DNA of 64,000 nt. Source: Nymphaea colorata (Eukaryota; Streptophyta; Magnoliopsida; Nymphaeales; Nymphaeaceae). Position 1 is the stretch's first letter; each line of letters opens with the position of its first letter. The notes beneath the pieces are model-generated. The model was not told where the DNA came from. It searched no databases and saw only the letters and a list, made by a program, of their open reading frames with translations. This document shows positions 38,213 to 54,400 of the stretch, piece after piece. Location of the stretch: assembly GCF_008831285.2 (NCBI RefSeq), contig NC_045140.1, positions 3,203,528 to 3,267,527 of the forward strand. Reading direction: 5' to 3'. A program made the position numbers and the translations under genes.

Positions 38213-40200
38213 CTCGTGAGATTATTTAAAAGCCATTACTAGGCGGCAGAGGTGGAGGACAAACTGTGTATTAGTAGTGATTTCTGCAGAAAAGAAAGGT
38301 GAAGTAAACAGAGCAGTACATTCTTCCATCTTAGCATGTCCAGGAGGAGGAAGCCACAGTTAATCGCTGACAGTAACAGATCAGAACGATGTGCTGCTTT
38401 TTAATGCTCCTCACCCTCCCCATCTTTAATCTTTTGGTGGTCTCACACCTCTGTGACTTTTTATTTACCTTTTTCGAAAGTGGACCTGTTACAGCCATAA
38501 TCACCACTTATTATGCATGGATGTGCTTTTTTAATGCCTCTCTCTCTCTCTCTCTCTCTACATCATCGCCATTATGAGGTGGTGACATACAGCCATCTTC
38601 ACCAACCTCTTTCTCTATCCCTTTTGTTTTTTTCTATTTGTTCTCTGGTTTCACATTGGGAGGGACTTCGATTGATTCTACACAGCCACGACTTATCTGT
38701 TTAGATTTATTTTTGTTTGTTGTAAGAGCCGGAGAACTTGCATGGACGCCGGCGCTCGTTGATTTTGTCAAAAGAATTGAGCCTGTTCTCATCGTTCGAC
38801 CTGCAATGGAACGGTCCTGTCCGTTCATCGTACTTTGACACGCATCAACGCCCAAGGCAACTGGATGCCACTATGAAGATTCTTATCGTTTCCGCGTAAG
38901 AAGCTACAAAAGTTTCTAAATGACGGCACGCCTCCGCAATCCGTTAGATTGTCTGCTTTCGTCTACTTGTTTCTAAATATAATTCCACAGGAATATTGTT
39001 AATTTCCATACACTGGATGTATATGGATTTATATATCTTACTAGTATGGGTTAGAAAGGTGCTTTGCTGATTCCGTTGGCCATTCGAGCTTTTGAAGAAA
39101 AAGATCCTCTCGTCCAATCATTGGAGTAAATTTGTAAAAGCATTTAGGTGGTAAATTTAGCCAACTGTTTGATTTTTTCTTGTAAATAGAATAAAGATGT
39201 GGACAGATGTGCAAAAAGTAAAAATTGTATAAAGGACATCACTCACCTTTTTACCTCCATTCCCAAGAGGTTTAATATATATATATATATATATATATAG
39301 TAACCTGCGCATTTTAATACGAATTAATTAGATTTCAAGAATTTTAGAAGTATGTTTTTGAAAATCGAAAGACCCAAAAGCACTGTAAAACAGAAATTGA
39401 AAATATAAAACTTTGTTAAATAATGGATTGAAAATAATATTGAGATGCTTTGAGTAGTTCGATCGGCCATTTTGTGCAGCTCCTCATTGAAGACGAGTCC
39501 ATTTTCTGGTTCATATTAGTCATTACAATTCAAATTACTGTCACTTGATCTAATTAGTTAAATATCTTTGACACAGTCGGAAACCTACTCGCATTAATTT
39601 TTTTCACTTATGATTTCTTTCATACACAACTTCGGATTAAAAAAAAAAAGTTCGATGCATTTTCAAGCATTGGAATGATTGAATTCCACTTACCGTTGGC
39701 CGTCCAACTTACTAATTATCAAGAGTTAATAGCTGTTTAACGGAAAAATCTAGAGAATGATGCATTTTTCGAATTTTTAAAGATGTAGAAGCGTAAGTGT
39801 GTGTGTCCTACAGCTTCAGACGCCTTGTTACATTAAAATAAAAGATGCAACCTTCCGTGTTGCACAAGAAACTCGTTGAAATAAAACAAAAAAATTCTAA
39901 AACAAACCTGATTCTCTAGCAAAACTTTAGCAAGCAATGTTTGTCTTTTTCTATACAAAAAAGATATGTATGAAAGTTGAAGTTGATTGAAGCGGCATCT
40001 CGAGGCATCAAAAGTAAGTACGGCTCCGCCTCGGATCTCAGCCGGTCGGAAAAAAGGGACGAGGAGGATCTTCTCTTGTTTACTTGAAATACATGAAATT
40101 TTGTGAAAGAATGATCTATTTTTTGTATGCTTGGTTATTGGGCATCTATGTTATTCCAATAGCGTTTTGTATACCAACCTTTTCAATCTTTGGAAACAAA
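38213..40200. other. Intergenic, nothing recognised
   Basis: A (TC)n run at about 38541-38558 and a (TA)n tract at about 39277-39299. No gene, RNA or clear transposon end found. Confidence 0.45.
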
Positions 40201-40462
40201 ATTTTAATATCAAGGGAGAAAAATTAAGGAAAAAAGGGCATCAGAAACAAAATATTACACTAGGAAAAATAACGAGAAATTTGCAGTCACGGCCACAAAT
40301 AAATAAACTTTATATTATAAACAATGATAAAATTTTAATACCAAGGAAGAAAAATTAAGGAAAAAGGCCATCAGAAGCAAAGTTTTACACCAAGAAAAAT
40401 AACGAGAAATTTGCAGACACAGCAACAAATAAATAAACTTTATATTATAAGCAATGATAAAA
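40201..40462. repeat. Tandem duplication, 131-bp unit, two copies
   Basis: 'attttaata.caagg.agaaaaattaagg' starts at 40201 and again at 40332; a third start is cut off at about 40463. The copies differ at roughly a dozen positions, so the event is not recent. Confidence 0.85.
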
Positions 40463-40590
40463 TTTTGTAATAGGAACTAATAAGTCCAAAAAGAGAGAAA
40501 AAATGTAGAAACGAGGACGACTTGTGAGATGTGGGACTGGATAAACCTTCATATGACTACTTTTAGGTATTTTTTTTAAGGGGTTATAAT

Positions 40591-40774
40591 AAGGGGCAGA
40601 GCCATAAATTTTTCATGAAGCAGACCGACTTAAAGTTTATAAATTTTGAATTAAACCGAAATATTATTTTTCAAAAATATAGATAACATGTGAGAATTTT
40701 AAAAATTTACATGTAATTTTTTTTTTTTTTTTGAAGTGGAGCCAAGGCTCATGCCTACCTTGACTCCACGCCTG
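40591..40774. mobile_element. GGCGGAGCC-family short hAT-like element
   Basis: 184 bp, flanked by a perfect 8-bp direct repeat GTTATAAT (40583-40590 and 40775-40782). The left end is AAGGGGCAGAGCC; the right end in reverse complement is CAGGCGTGGAGTC. The interior is A/T-rich with a long T run at about 40718-40733. No coding capacity. Confidence 0.75.
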
Positions 40775-40814
40775 GTTATAATATACCACTGTTTAAGTCC
40801 ATTTGTGCATGTGC

Positions 40815-40912
40815 ATGGAACTCCAAATGTAAATTATGTGGTTAAACCTAACTCAAGTATCAAATGGAACTCCAAATGTAAATTATGTGGTTAAACCTAA
40901 CTCAAGTATCAA
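40815..40912. repeat. Exact tandem duplication, 49-bp unit
   Basis: 'atggaactccaaatgtaaat...' starts at 40815 and again at 40864; the two copies are identical over the unit, so the duplication is recent. Confidence 0.92.
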
Positions 40913-40924
40913 TTATAACAACGT

Positions 40925-42495
40925 GCAAGAGTGCTCCGAAGCCAAGCTAAAAAATTTTAGTTAAGGGGCACTAATTATAAAATTTTCAAAACTTAAGGAG
41001 CACCAATATGTAAAAAGTAAAAATTATCTCGAAATATGGATATGAAAATAAATAATTTTTGTTGGTTTGTGTATGATGGTTGCCAGGCCACAATCTGCAC
41101 TAATAATGCGTTTGTCCTATATATTGACAAACACTTTATTTATTTATTTACGAGTGATTAGGGTCCCTACTCCCAACACCATACAAGGGCAGCGTAAAGA
41201 GAAGAGTACACGGCAAGCAAGCTTTTGTCAAAGGCCAACAACAACAGTAGTCAGACATAGAATTGATATAATATCTTCTCCTTGTTTTGCAAAAACATTA
41301 ATGAAAGATAGTACTTTGTTGGAACTATAACCTCATCAAGCAGGTCAACCAATTTCACGGAATTCTTTGTGGCATGTTCTCAAAAGGGTAACTAAACCCT
41401 AGCAAGAGAGTTAGTTATAATGCACAAGGTATATGTCCTAGATTATGCATGGTTAATAAGGCATATAATTTTCGCAAACTATGTTTTCTTATTCATTGCA
41501 TAAATAGGGGACGGTGCGACCACGTTCTTTTCTTCTTTTCAAGTAAGCACAACTTTACTAAGATCATACTCATTTCCCATCTCATGGAAAACCCTTTTCG
41601 CTCCGGTTAGCCCTACCCCCTTCTAAAGGTATTTTAGTGATGGGTTTTGTAGGAACCGAACGATCATATTTTGTCATAAATGTTATTTTATTGACGACAT
41701 TGATATTGAAGATCGTGACGATATCGATATTGATGATCGTGACGATGATGACCTTGATACCAAGCTGCTAACTATGCCGAATGTGCTAACTACGTATATG
41801 ATGCCGAAAATATACCAATTTGAGATTACCCTTATATTAAATTAAAATTAGTACTACCCATAAGAGAGACCGTAGCCCTCTTAATTCGAGAGGTTTAGAG
41901 CTTGCTTTTGAACCAATATGGTCACACTCTACTCTTGGAGTGGGTGCATGCACCGTACTTGAACACCATAAAACCTGCCAACATTTGCTCTATATTCTAT
42001 ATTAGTGTGATGAAAAGGCAACGATGCCTATTCCCTCGAAGCATGGTATTAAAGATTGTAGACGTCAGACTCAACCCCCTATAGTTAGCCTCAATACCCA
42101 ATCCACCTAGTTGGCCTCAATATGAGCTTATTGATGCGCTTCCACCCCTTTAATTAAGGGATACCAATATGTAAATAAGAAAATCCAAAGCTGTCATTCG
42201 GCATAAATTTTAAGTTTTTAAGGGTACCAATGAGAAAAATTGCTCAAAAATATCAATATAAAAATAAGAATTTTAATTGCCTACACAAAGTGTACACCTA
42301 TCTCTGCACCCAAGTTATATCTAAAGGCTAACCAAAATGAGCACCGTTGTTAGTATCGCCCGATGCATATCCGCTCCGGTACATATATGTGCACATAAAT
42401 AACTGTTCTAATTATGAAGATTCTATAGATTGAAAGATAGGTGTTGCAGAATGTCCAAGATCGGTAATATGGGCGGGCAAGTAAATGAACTTTGG
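40925..42495. other. Intergenic with degenerate repeats
   Basis: Stretches around 40930-41080 and 42150-42300 contain 'aggggcaccaatatgtaaa'-like words shared with the GGCGGAGCC family, so they are probably old copies. Positions 41569-41629 match 104-163. About 41697-41765 is a short degenerate repeat of 'gatattgatgatcgtgac'. No gene recognised. Confidence 0.4.
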
Positions 42496-42679
42496 CAATG
42501 ACGGAGCCAGACATTTAAGGCAAGAACACGTATAATAAATCTTAGTTTTTAAGGGGCATTAATACATTAAAATGAAAATGAAGGAACTGGTATGTGCATC
42601 AACATGTAAATTAAGAAAATTTGTGACATGATTAATGTGGGCAAATGCCTACACCAACCCACATGTGGCTCCGCCAATG
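42496..42679. mobile_element. GGCGGAGCC-family short hAT-like element
   Basis: 184 bp. The flanks AACTTTGG (42488-42495) and AATTTTGG (42680-42687) match at seven of eight. Ends: CAATGACGGAGCCAGA on the left; CATTGGCGGAGCCACA in reverse complement on the right. It contains 'gtgggcaaatgcctacacc' near the right end, the same internal word as in 29021-29178. Confidence 0.75.
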
Positions 42680-42885
42680 AATTTTGGCTTCTGCAATACC
42701 CTAAAACAATAATGCTGGGAGATAGGGCTCCCCCTTTTATTACTAATGAATGAAAAGCCATACAAGTTTTTCGTTAACCACTTTATATTTTGGTAATTAA
42801 CAAACTTATCATTTATTATTTATTATGAATTAAAATGTGCAGTGACCGACTTTTCATTCTTGTATAATTGCATTTTTATCTTTAA

Positions 42886-43169
42886 GGGGTCGTTTGGCCA
42901 CAGGAACATTAATATACTGTTCCATGTATCTGTTCTTTCGGCAAATTCATGGAACCCTATGTTACAACGTTTCATGTGAAGATGTTTCAAGTTTCGCGGC
43001 TGCGCGGTAAATTTTATGGAAGGGTACGCATTCACAGATTTTCATATCGGATCGGCGCAATCATGCATTTTATAACAAAACAAATATTTGAAGATGTAAA
43101 TGAAGAAACATCGAGGAGCTGGTGTGGGCAACAGTATGTTACTGTTCCTATATATTGCTGAACGACTCC
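42886..43169. mobile_element. Tourist-like MITE (PIF/Harbinger type)
   Basis: 284 bp, flanked by TAA on both sides (42883-42885 and 43170-43172). The left end GGGGTCGTTTGGC pairs with the right end in reverse complement, GGAGTCGTTCAGC; the inverted repeat continues imperfectly inward ('ggaacattaatatactgttcc' against 'ggaacagtaacatactg'). A TAA target and GGG.CGTTTGG ends are characteristic of Tourist MITEs. Confidence 0.7.
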
Positions 43170-46100
43170 TAAGGTTCCCAAACACTTCGCAAATCTACAT
43201 CTTTTATGGTCTTTTGGATTGAAAACTGAGAACGCAGTCTATGCGCTAATTAATACTGTTTCACTCGAACGCAATCTTTTTGCTTTTTGGCCGTGAACTT
43301 CATTTTTTTTTTTGTTCGCTGCTTTTAAAACCTTAGCACTTCGTACAAAAACAATAGAATATAATAAAATATTAGACTGGGACTCAATCTCAAAGTAATT
43401 AATCTGTAATATGTCATAGACTCAGTGTGTAATGGGAAAACTGAATAAACCGATGGAGGAGAAATGAGAAGAACACCAAATGGAAATTGATCAATGTAAC
43501 TTACTCCAAAACCGATCGATGCTTAACTAGACATGAAATATTCCTATAGATTAAACTCCACATCCTAATGACAATCTACTCAACCAGGACTGGGAAAGAA
43601 GGGAAAATATTGATTCAAGAGAACATATTTTATACAGAAAATGTCGACAGTACGATATACAGATATTTCTACTGATTTTCTTCTTGCCACTATTCTGTCA
43701 TTTTCTGATTGCAAATTCAATTTTTCTTTCTCCCTTGGAATTGATGAGATCCCTTTCTTATCTCGAGAAATTAAACAGAGATCTTAAAGTAACATATTAG
43801 AGTAGGTCAGTTACTAACGAGATCCCACTGATTCTTTTGTTAGGCAGACACATCTTCAAATAAGGGGATTGTTCAAGGGCTTGTGATGGGGAGAATAGGG
43901 AAGTCTCAAAGTCTCATTCATTGGCCAAAATTTAGTGAGGATTGCTAAAATCTCAATTCAAAAGCCAAGTTCTATTCGAATCAGACAAATCACTATAACC
44001 CAATTCTAGGACGGGGTCGGTGCTAGACTAAAGGACCTTTTGTGGCTGTTTGGTAAGAGTAATTATGATGCTGTTCCATGTATCTGCCCAAAAGATTAGG
44101 GCAGATTTGTAGAACAAATTAAAAAAAGTTTCACAAATATATTACATGGAACAATAATACAATGTTACTGTTTCCGAACAGCCGGCCCCTTGCATGGCAT
44201 GGATTTTCCATCTTGTACATGGGTTTAGGTCTTTCTTTGAGTTAATTTGAATCCATCCACTCACAAGATGAACTTTTCTGAATGGTTTTATCCATAGATC
44301 ACAATCATGCCCAGTTTAAGCTCTCAAATCTGAGCTTGATCCCCATTTTTGATTAAATTTGCATTGGAGCTCTCTAGTGCCTATACTATGATAAATATAA
44401 AGATTGAAACACATATAAATGCATGTAATTAGTGATTAAAATATAATTATTTCATGCATTAGTGGATCTTGCTAAATGTTATAGTACTTATAGAAGACGT
44501 GATAAGCAGCTAAAGTCAAAGAAAGAAAACAAAAGGCACACGTCAATCGCAACATCTACATGAGTAGTGAATTAATCAGTTCATGAAAGAAAACTTAATT
44601 TTCATATAGAAATGTTGGTTGGACTTTTACTCTAATAAGATACCGCTCAACTCTAGAAAGGAAATCTTTAGACTTGGAGCTACAATCCTCTAAAATAGTT
44701 GCCAATGGAAACAGAAAGGCTTAACTAATGCCATCTTCTTACTGCTACTGATGTCGCCGTTTCCCTGGTGGCCACATACTTACCATCATCGCAACCTCGA
44801 AGATCCCCACTTTAAATTCTCTCTCTGTATGATCAATATTGGTCTTGTTGATCATGCCTTCGTATCTCTGTTGCAAATATAGGAACTGAGAGAGGTGACG
44901 CTCCTGATTCTAGCAAAATGAGACGGAAAGTTGTGAAAAGCTTGCGTGAGAAGCATGAGAAAAGAGGGGCTAAGAGCCCATTTGCCTTTAACCCTTCTCC
45001 TCCACGCTTCACTGCCGTAGGGAGAGATTATACATGGCTTTCCAAGTCCACCTGGTGACCAAACCATTTTCTTTAGTAAAGGCCACATTCATGTTGCTTA
45101 TCAACTATGGCATCTATCTATATATATATATATATATATATGCACATGCGTTGCAACGACCTAGCTATACGTACCGAATTTGAGAATAAATGTACATTGA
45201 AGATCATATCATGAGTAAATGTTCGACATGAGCCAAATGTAGCTCATGACTGTGAAGCATGTTAGCATATGCTAGACCATACAACAGAAGTGGGGTAGTT
45301 AGGGTTGAAATTATAACAATTCAAGTATGTGAATGGGTAAGCCTTACTCAGTTTATATACTCGTGATATTATTACTAGTTGTCTTGGTTCACAGTTTCTT
45401 ATGTATAAATTAATTAAAGCTGGCTATAGAGACAAGTGAAGATTTGCCAGACTAAATAAATACTCGTCTGTTTCAGAGTAAAAACATAACAGTTAGTATT
45501 GAGGCATTTCATCAAATACTTGGCGAAACATGAAATCTTGCAGACGTGTTCGATCCCCTCTTTCCACAGAGGAGAATGCATATGAGTTACCATACATGCA
45601 TTATTAAAAGGCGTTGGGAGTCTCGTGGCTGGGTTCTCATTAACCTCAACTCCTCAAGTCCCAGTCAAGGAGACCCCACTTAATTGAAGGAGAGATCGCT
45701 GCATCTCTGTACCTCACAACTGACTTCTAGTGATAAATGAGCTGCAGCACACCAGATGGACATATTAATTGGACTTATCAGGACTTTCCATTCTCGCCAT
45801 TCAAAAAATAATTGCCAAGAAATCTGACATCTTTATTATCGGTTGGTTTCGTCCTACTACTCTGCCATGGACATGACAAAGAGTCACAGCGAACACATCA
45901 CCGGTCAATAATGCCCATAAATATCGCAGCTTTCTCAAAGGAAAAAGAACAAAATGGTAGGTAGCGGGTGAGGTCATTTTAGATACTTTTGGAAGTAACC
46001 CTAGAGATTCTGATCTGCTACTTGATATCAAAGTTAAATGCGTGGCTCCCAATTTTAGTGTTGTCTTTTGTCGCGATGGATATATGGATATGCAAGTTGA

Positions 46101-46269
46101 AGTGTAGGAGGGGATATCCTCAGCTAACCAGGACAAGGGTTGGATGAAAGGTTTGGCCAAAGGATGGGTCTTCTTCGCTCACCTCTAAACATGATTACGT
46201 TAAAAGAAAGACATAAAAGGTGGACAAAGAAAAGAAACCAAGCAACTGACCATTTTTATGGCTGTCGAG
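43170..46269. other. Intergenic, no gene recognised
   Basis: Open frames at 44852-45088 and 45801-46160 (minus) show no recognisable family and no splice context. A (TA)n tract lies at about 45117-45141. Confidence 0.4.
44044..44183. mobile_element. Short MITE-like inverted-repeat element
   Basis: 140 bp with ends GGCTGTTTGGTAAGAGTAA and, in reverse complement, GGCTGTTCGGAAACAGTAAC, and internal 'tgttccatg' / 'catggaaca'. No target duplication could be assigned. The stretch 49305-49465 shares several of the same words. Confidence 0.5.
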
Positions 46270-46556
46270 CTCAGGTCTGGGTGGCCCGAAACCCAAGCGT
46301 GGCCCCAGATCGGCCCAATGCTTGAAACCCGAAGCCTCGATTAAAATAAAAAATATTTTTTAAATATAAAACAAAATTTGAATATAAAATATATTTTTAA
46401 TAATAATATATATATTATTATTATATAAAAAATAAAAAAATTAATGGGGCTAAATCGAACCCCATCGAATTTACCCGGGCCAGTTTTTTCATACCCGATC
46501 GAACCAGGAAATGGGTATCCGTCAGGTACCTAAACCTCATGTTGCCCAGGCTTAGG
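46270..46556. mobile_element. GC-capped, AT-cored MITE-like element
   Basis: GC-rich ends around an A/T core at about 46345-46445, as in 25709-26090. The left end TCAGGTCTGGGTGG and the right end in reverse complement, CTAAGCCTGGGCAA, pair imperfectly. Boundaries approximate. Confidence 0.5.
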
Positions 46557-47716
46557 CAGCAGCCTTCCACTCAGTGTTGTCAATCTCACTCCTTATCAAG
46601 CTCGAGTTTAATTTTTACACGTCTTCTGTTTTATTCAATCTTTTTAAAAATTTTGGACTCTTTTAAATTGATAATTGCAAATAATTGCAATGGAAGGTTG
46701 CTGGGGGCCTTTAAATTGATGCTTATTTACTAATAATATAAAAAGAATGTAACGGATCGCACAATCTGAAACCGCCCTTGGATACGTAGCTGAAAATTCA
46801 TTATCATCCTTATATATGATGCACATAGTCATATTTTGTCCAACTTAAAAACTAATTAGATAAAAAAATAAAAATGGTGCTTTAGTAATGCTGAAAATGA
46901 ATATAAATAATTTAACCTAAGTTTTAAAAACTTTAAAGTAATGAGAAAAAAAGATAAAGCACGAAAAAATCATCCTGGAGTTCCGAAAAAATGGAGAAAA
47001 GATGGATTTTTCGTTTTTCATTGTTTTTTAATGTTTTAATCAGGTTTTTTTTTTTTTTTTTTCGAAAAAGACAGGTTCTTTGTGTCTATGGATCGATGAC
47101 TTGAAGTCTAAAGAAGATAACTACCCGTTTATCTAACTAGTTAATTTACAATTTGCCTACTTTGTTTCAAGGAGAAGCAGAAAACCACTTTATGGAATAA
47201 GGAAACGAAACATGAGAAGATTGATCACATGATTTCTATGCAGAAAACCACTTTATGGAATAAGGAAACGAAACATGAGAAGATTGATCACATGATTTAT
47301 ACCTATTATTATTTGCTTGAATATAAAAGAAACCGCAACCAATTTCCAAGTATTCAGCAGGCAGTGAGCCCATTGGCAAGTTTTGTCAGCATGATTTACA
47401 TTATGTTATTTTAAAACTCAACCGAATGGACTCACCAAGTCACCGGGTCAACTTACTGACCAAGTGACACAGTCATATGCCGATCCGAGTTCGAGTCACG
47501 AGTTTACCAACTATACTTTTTAGGATACTCGAGTTTAGAGTGGCGGGTCATTATTTTTTCCAAGAAAGTATTCCATTCCCTGGATAAAAAGTTTGGAGAC
47601 ATAGATGTTTGTGTTGTAGAGAAACATGAACACAAGCATAAAAGCCGTAGATATGTTCACCAAGTACGCAGGCATTTCACAGTCTTCCTATAGTTTCAAT
47701 CATACTTGGGCAGGTC
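46557..47716. other. Intergenic with an exact 63-bp tandem duplication
   Basis: No gene recognised. Apart from the duplication at 47178-47300, the stretch holds only A/T-rich DNA and a long T run at about 47046-47062. Confidence 0.45.
47178..47300. repeat. Exact tandem duplication, 63-bp unit
   Basis: 'cagaaaaccactttatggaa' starts at 47178 and 47241, and the two copies are identical for about 58 bases, indicating a recent slip or repair event. Confidence 0.9.
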
Positions 47717-48118
47717 TAGGATGTCATCTGGATCATGTTCAAATAAGATTGTATATTTTTTCCATATCCACATTTTTGGATATCTATATATTCGGATTCA
47801 GATTCATATTCGAATTTGGATGAAGAAAAATATAATGTCACATGTGAATCCAAAATCCCAACACATGATCTGAATCTGATCTAAATTTGATTTGTAGATT
47901 AACTTCTGAATCCAAACCATATTACTCTTATTTAAAATTTTATCCAATCTAAATCCAAATTTGGTCAATATTTACTTAAATCCAAATCGAATCAGATGTC
48001 ATTTCTTATATTTGAACCCTAACCAAATTCTTACTCAGATGTTAACATTTTTTGCATATATTATATTTTATGAAGTTTGGTCGGATATTGATCTAAATCA
48101 AATTTATTAACATCCAGA
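47717..48118. mobile_element. GATTCGGATTC-type hAT-like element
   Basis: 402 bp. The flanks GGCAGGTC (47709-47716) and GGCCGGTC (48119-48126) match at seven of eight. Ends: TAGGATGTCATCTGGA on the left; TCTGGATGTTAATAAA in reverse complement on the right. The body is built of 'attcggattcagattcat' and 'aatccaaattt' words. It sits about 340 bases upstream of the chalcone-isomerase-like start codon. Confidence 0.7.
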
Positions 48119-48392
48119 GGCCGGTCTGTCCACAATTTTTTGCGCCATGTTTCTGTGTGGGGGTTGCAAATTGCACCCGGAAGACTTAGTTTCTTGTTTA
48201 ATGTCTTATCAGAGTTTTGGTGGCGCAATTATTTCAGTACTCAGCTGCCCAAATAAATTGCAGTCAAGCTTATGGATAGAAGCAACTGCAAAAGAAAGGC
48301 TGAGTAATAACCATGCGCGACAAGACCATCCAGCCCACACAATAAATTCTCTATCCAACTCAACCAACAGCTTCCCCCGATCGATCTTCTCC

Positions 48393-48401
48393 TTAAATAT
48401 A
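48393..48401 (+). promoter_or_regulatory. Possible TATA box of the chalcone-isomerase-like gene
   Basis: TTAAATATA lies 56-64 bases before the ATG at 48457, which would imply a short leader of about 25-30 bases. No better candidate was seen nearer the start. Confidence 0.35.
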
Positions 48402-48456
48402 CACGCTGCACTTCCTCTCTTCTCATCGCCTGTGTTTGACCTGTGGATCGGCAACA

Positions 48457-52497
<4,041 letters not shown>

Positions 52498-52861
52498 GAG
52501 AAGTTTGTACTGATTCCAAGTGGCTTTGAGTTGTATTGTTTTAAATAATGCACCTTGCACCAGCTGAGTTGTTGTAGCAGAAATTGTATGTGCACAAAAC
52601 GGAATTACATAACAGTATGGAGCCATTCTGCTGCTAAAATATTGACGTATATATATCACTTTGGAAATATTACTTCTGTCTGCAAAATTCAAGCTGTAAC
52701 TAAAACCGGAATTGGTTCTCAGAGAACGAGAGATGCACCATTGTTCCGGAAATGTCGAGGATAGTGGAGGTCGTGATAAATTTCTATAGCAGCAAGGAAA
52801 TCGTCGACAATTCTGTATGATCTTCCCCAAACCGCATTTGGCACCAAGTGATTTCTCGCAG

Positions 52862-53110
52862 GAAAGCATCATGACAGTGAACTTTTTCTTCAGATTTAGT
52901 TTTAAATAAATATCGTTTATCTAATGCTTTTACATTTTGAAAATTGGCAAAATTTCGTTCAAAATTTGGATTTCTGATTCAGATATAGAAAGCATCATGA
53001 TGATATTTTCTTCAAATTTAGTTTTAAATAAATATTTTATATCGAATGCTCTTACATTTTAAATATTGGCAAGATTCCATTCAAAATTTGGATTTCAGAT
53101 TCAGATATGA
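52862..53110. repeat. Tandem duplication, about 127-bp unit, two diverged copies
   Basis: 'gaaagcatcatga' opens copies at about 52862 and 52989. Each runs through 'ttcttca.atttagttttaaa' and ends in 'gattcagatat'. The copies differ at many positions. The unit consists largely of GATTCGGATTC-type sequence; the right end TTGGCATCCCC at about 53189 is again family-like. Confidence 0.75.
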
Positions 53111-53205
53111 CTTTTTTTTGCTTGTATTTGAATTTAAATATGTGAATATTCGAAAAAACGGATACAAGGGTATATCCAATTTGAATCTAATTTGGCATCC
53201 CCTTG

Positions 53206-53699
53206 TTTCTAGATTTACAGACAATTCATGCATTATATGGGATATGAACAAAGGTAAGAATATTTTTGAAACACTGGAAGTGATTCACACGGAAAGCAGC
53301 GTTAATAAAGTAGGCATCTTATTTCATCAACTATAAAGTGCAATGTTTAAAGAAACAAACAAGATTATGTCACCTATGTAGCACATCTCGATAATCATGA
53401 TGGTCAAAGGAAGCTATTATACACCTGAACTCTTACCTGACTGGAGCCCTTTTAAGTGCATTTTTTTTTAAGTTTATTATCGCGAGACATAGAAGAAAGA
53501 AGGTCTAGTGAAGTATCTCATTCTATGTCTTGTTGTCGTTATTTGTCTATATCTTCCTGAGAATAGATCAGCCATGTACAAGATAATGTATACTTTCAAG
53601 CAGTACCATATTTCTTTTCTATTTCTTTTCTACTAATATGATCGTTTGCCCTATAAATAGATTGTTATTGTCTTTAAGCCCTTAAAGCAATTGGTGTGC
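53206..53699. other. Intergenic, nothing recognised
   Basis: No coding or repeat structure assigned. It may include the 5' part of the LINE remnant that follows, too decayed to read. Confidence 0.35.
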
Positions 53700-54180
53700 A
53701 AACATCTTCATCTTATACTTTTATGCAATCTCATTTACAAGATTATTTCTAAGGTTGCTGTGGGACATATGAAGTTGGTTCTTAATAAGGTGATTGGGAA
53801 GGAGCAAATCTTTACCAGAAAGAGGGCTTTATGACAGTGTCATTTTGGCACATGAAGGGGTTTGTCCCTTCAATTGTTCTAAGAAAGGTTCATTGCGCTC
53901 CAAATTAGATATGTATGGCAAATGCATATGATAGAGTTAGTTGGAGATTTTTGTGCAAAGCTCTTCTATTCCTAGAGTTCAATCAAATGTGGGGCTGATC
54001 AAATTATGCCGTGTTTGTTCAGCATCTGCAGCACTAGTTAATTATGATAAATGGTTATGTTGGGGAATTCTTTAGTATGAAGTGTAGATCAAAGGCAAGG
54101 AGATACTTTATCTCTGCATTTTTCTTGCTAGTAGATGTTTTTCATTTGTAAGAACCAAGAAGAGCCTACAAACCACATTT
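53700..54180 (+). pseudogene. Decayed LINE (non-LTR retrotransposon) reverse transcriptase
   Basis: Translating across frames gives the plant L1-type reverse-transcriptase order: LCNLIYKIISKV, then LVLNKVIGKEQIF, then a frameshift into YDSVILAHEG, KLDMYGK, a further frameshift into YDRVSWRFL, and later traces of the block that normally reads GLRQGDPLSP (here changed to SKARRYFIS). At least two frameshifts and several stops interrupt it, so it cannot be active. The nuclease and 3' end were not recognised; the sequence fades out by about 54330. Confidence 0.75.
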
Positions 54181-54400
54181 TGTTCTCATATTAGTTAGTG
54201 GAGAGAATGTGGAGGTTCATGTTCATAAATTTTGGTGACAAAATGTCATTCTAGTGTTGCTAGAGAACTGAAATAATGATAAGAGTTTAGGTTTAGAAAA
54301 GGATGGATGTAAAAGTGCTGGAAGATTTCATTGCATCATATTGTATGAATATTTGTTTGGTCTTGGCCCCAAGGAAGTGCTGATATAGGAAGTGTGGACC

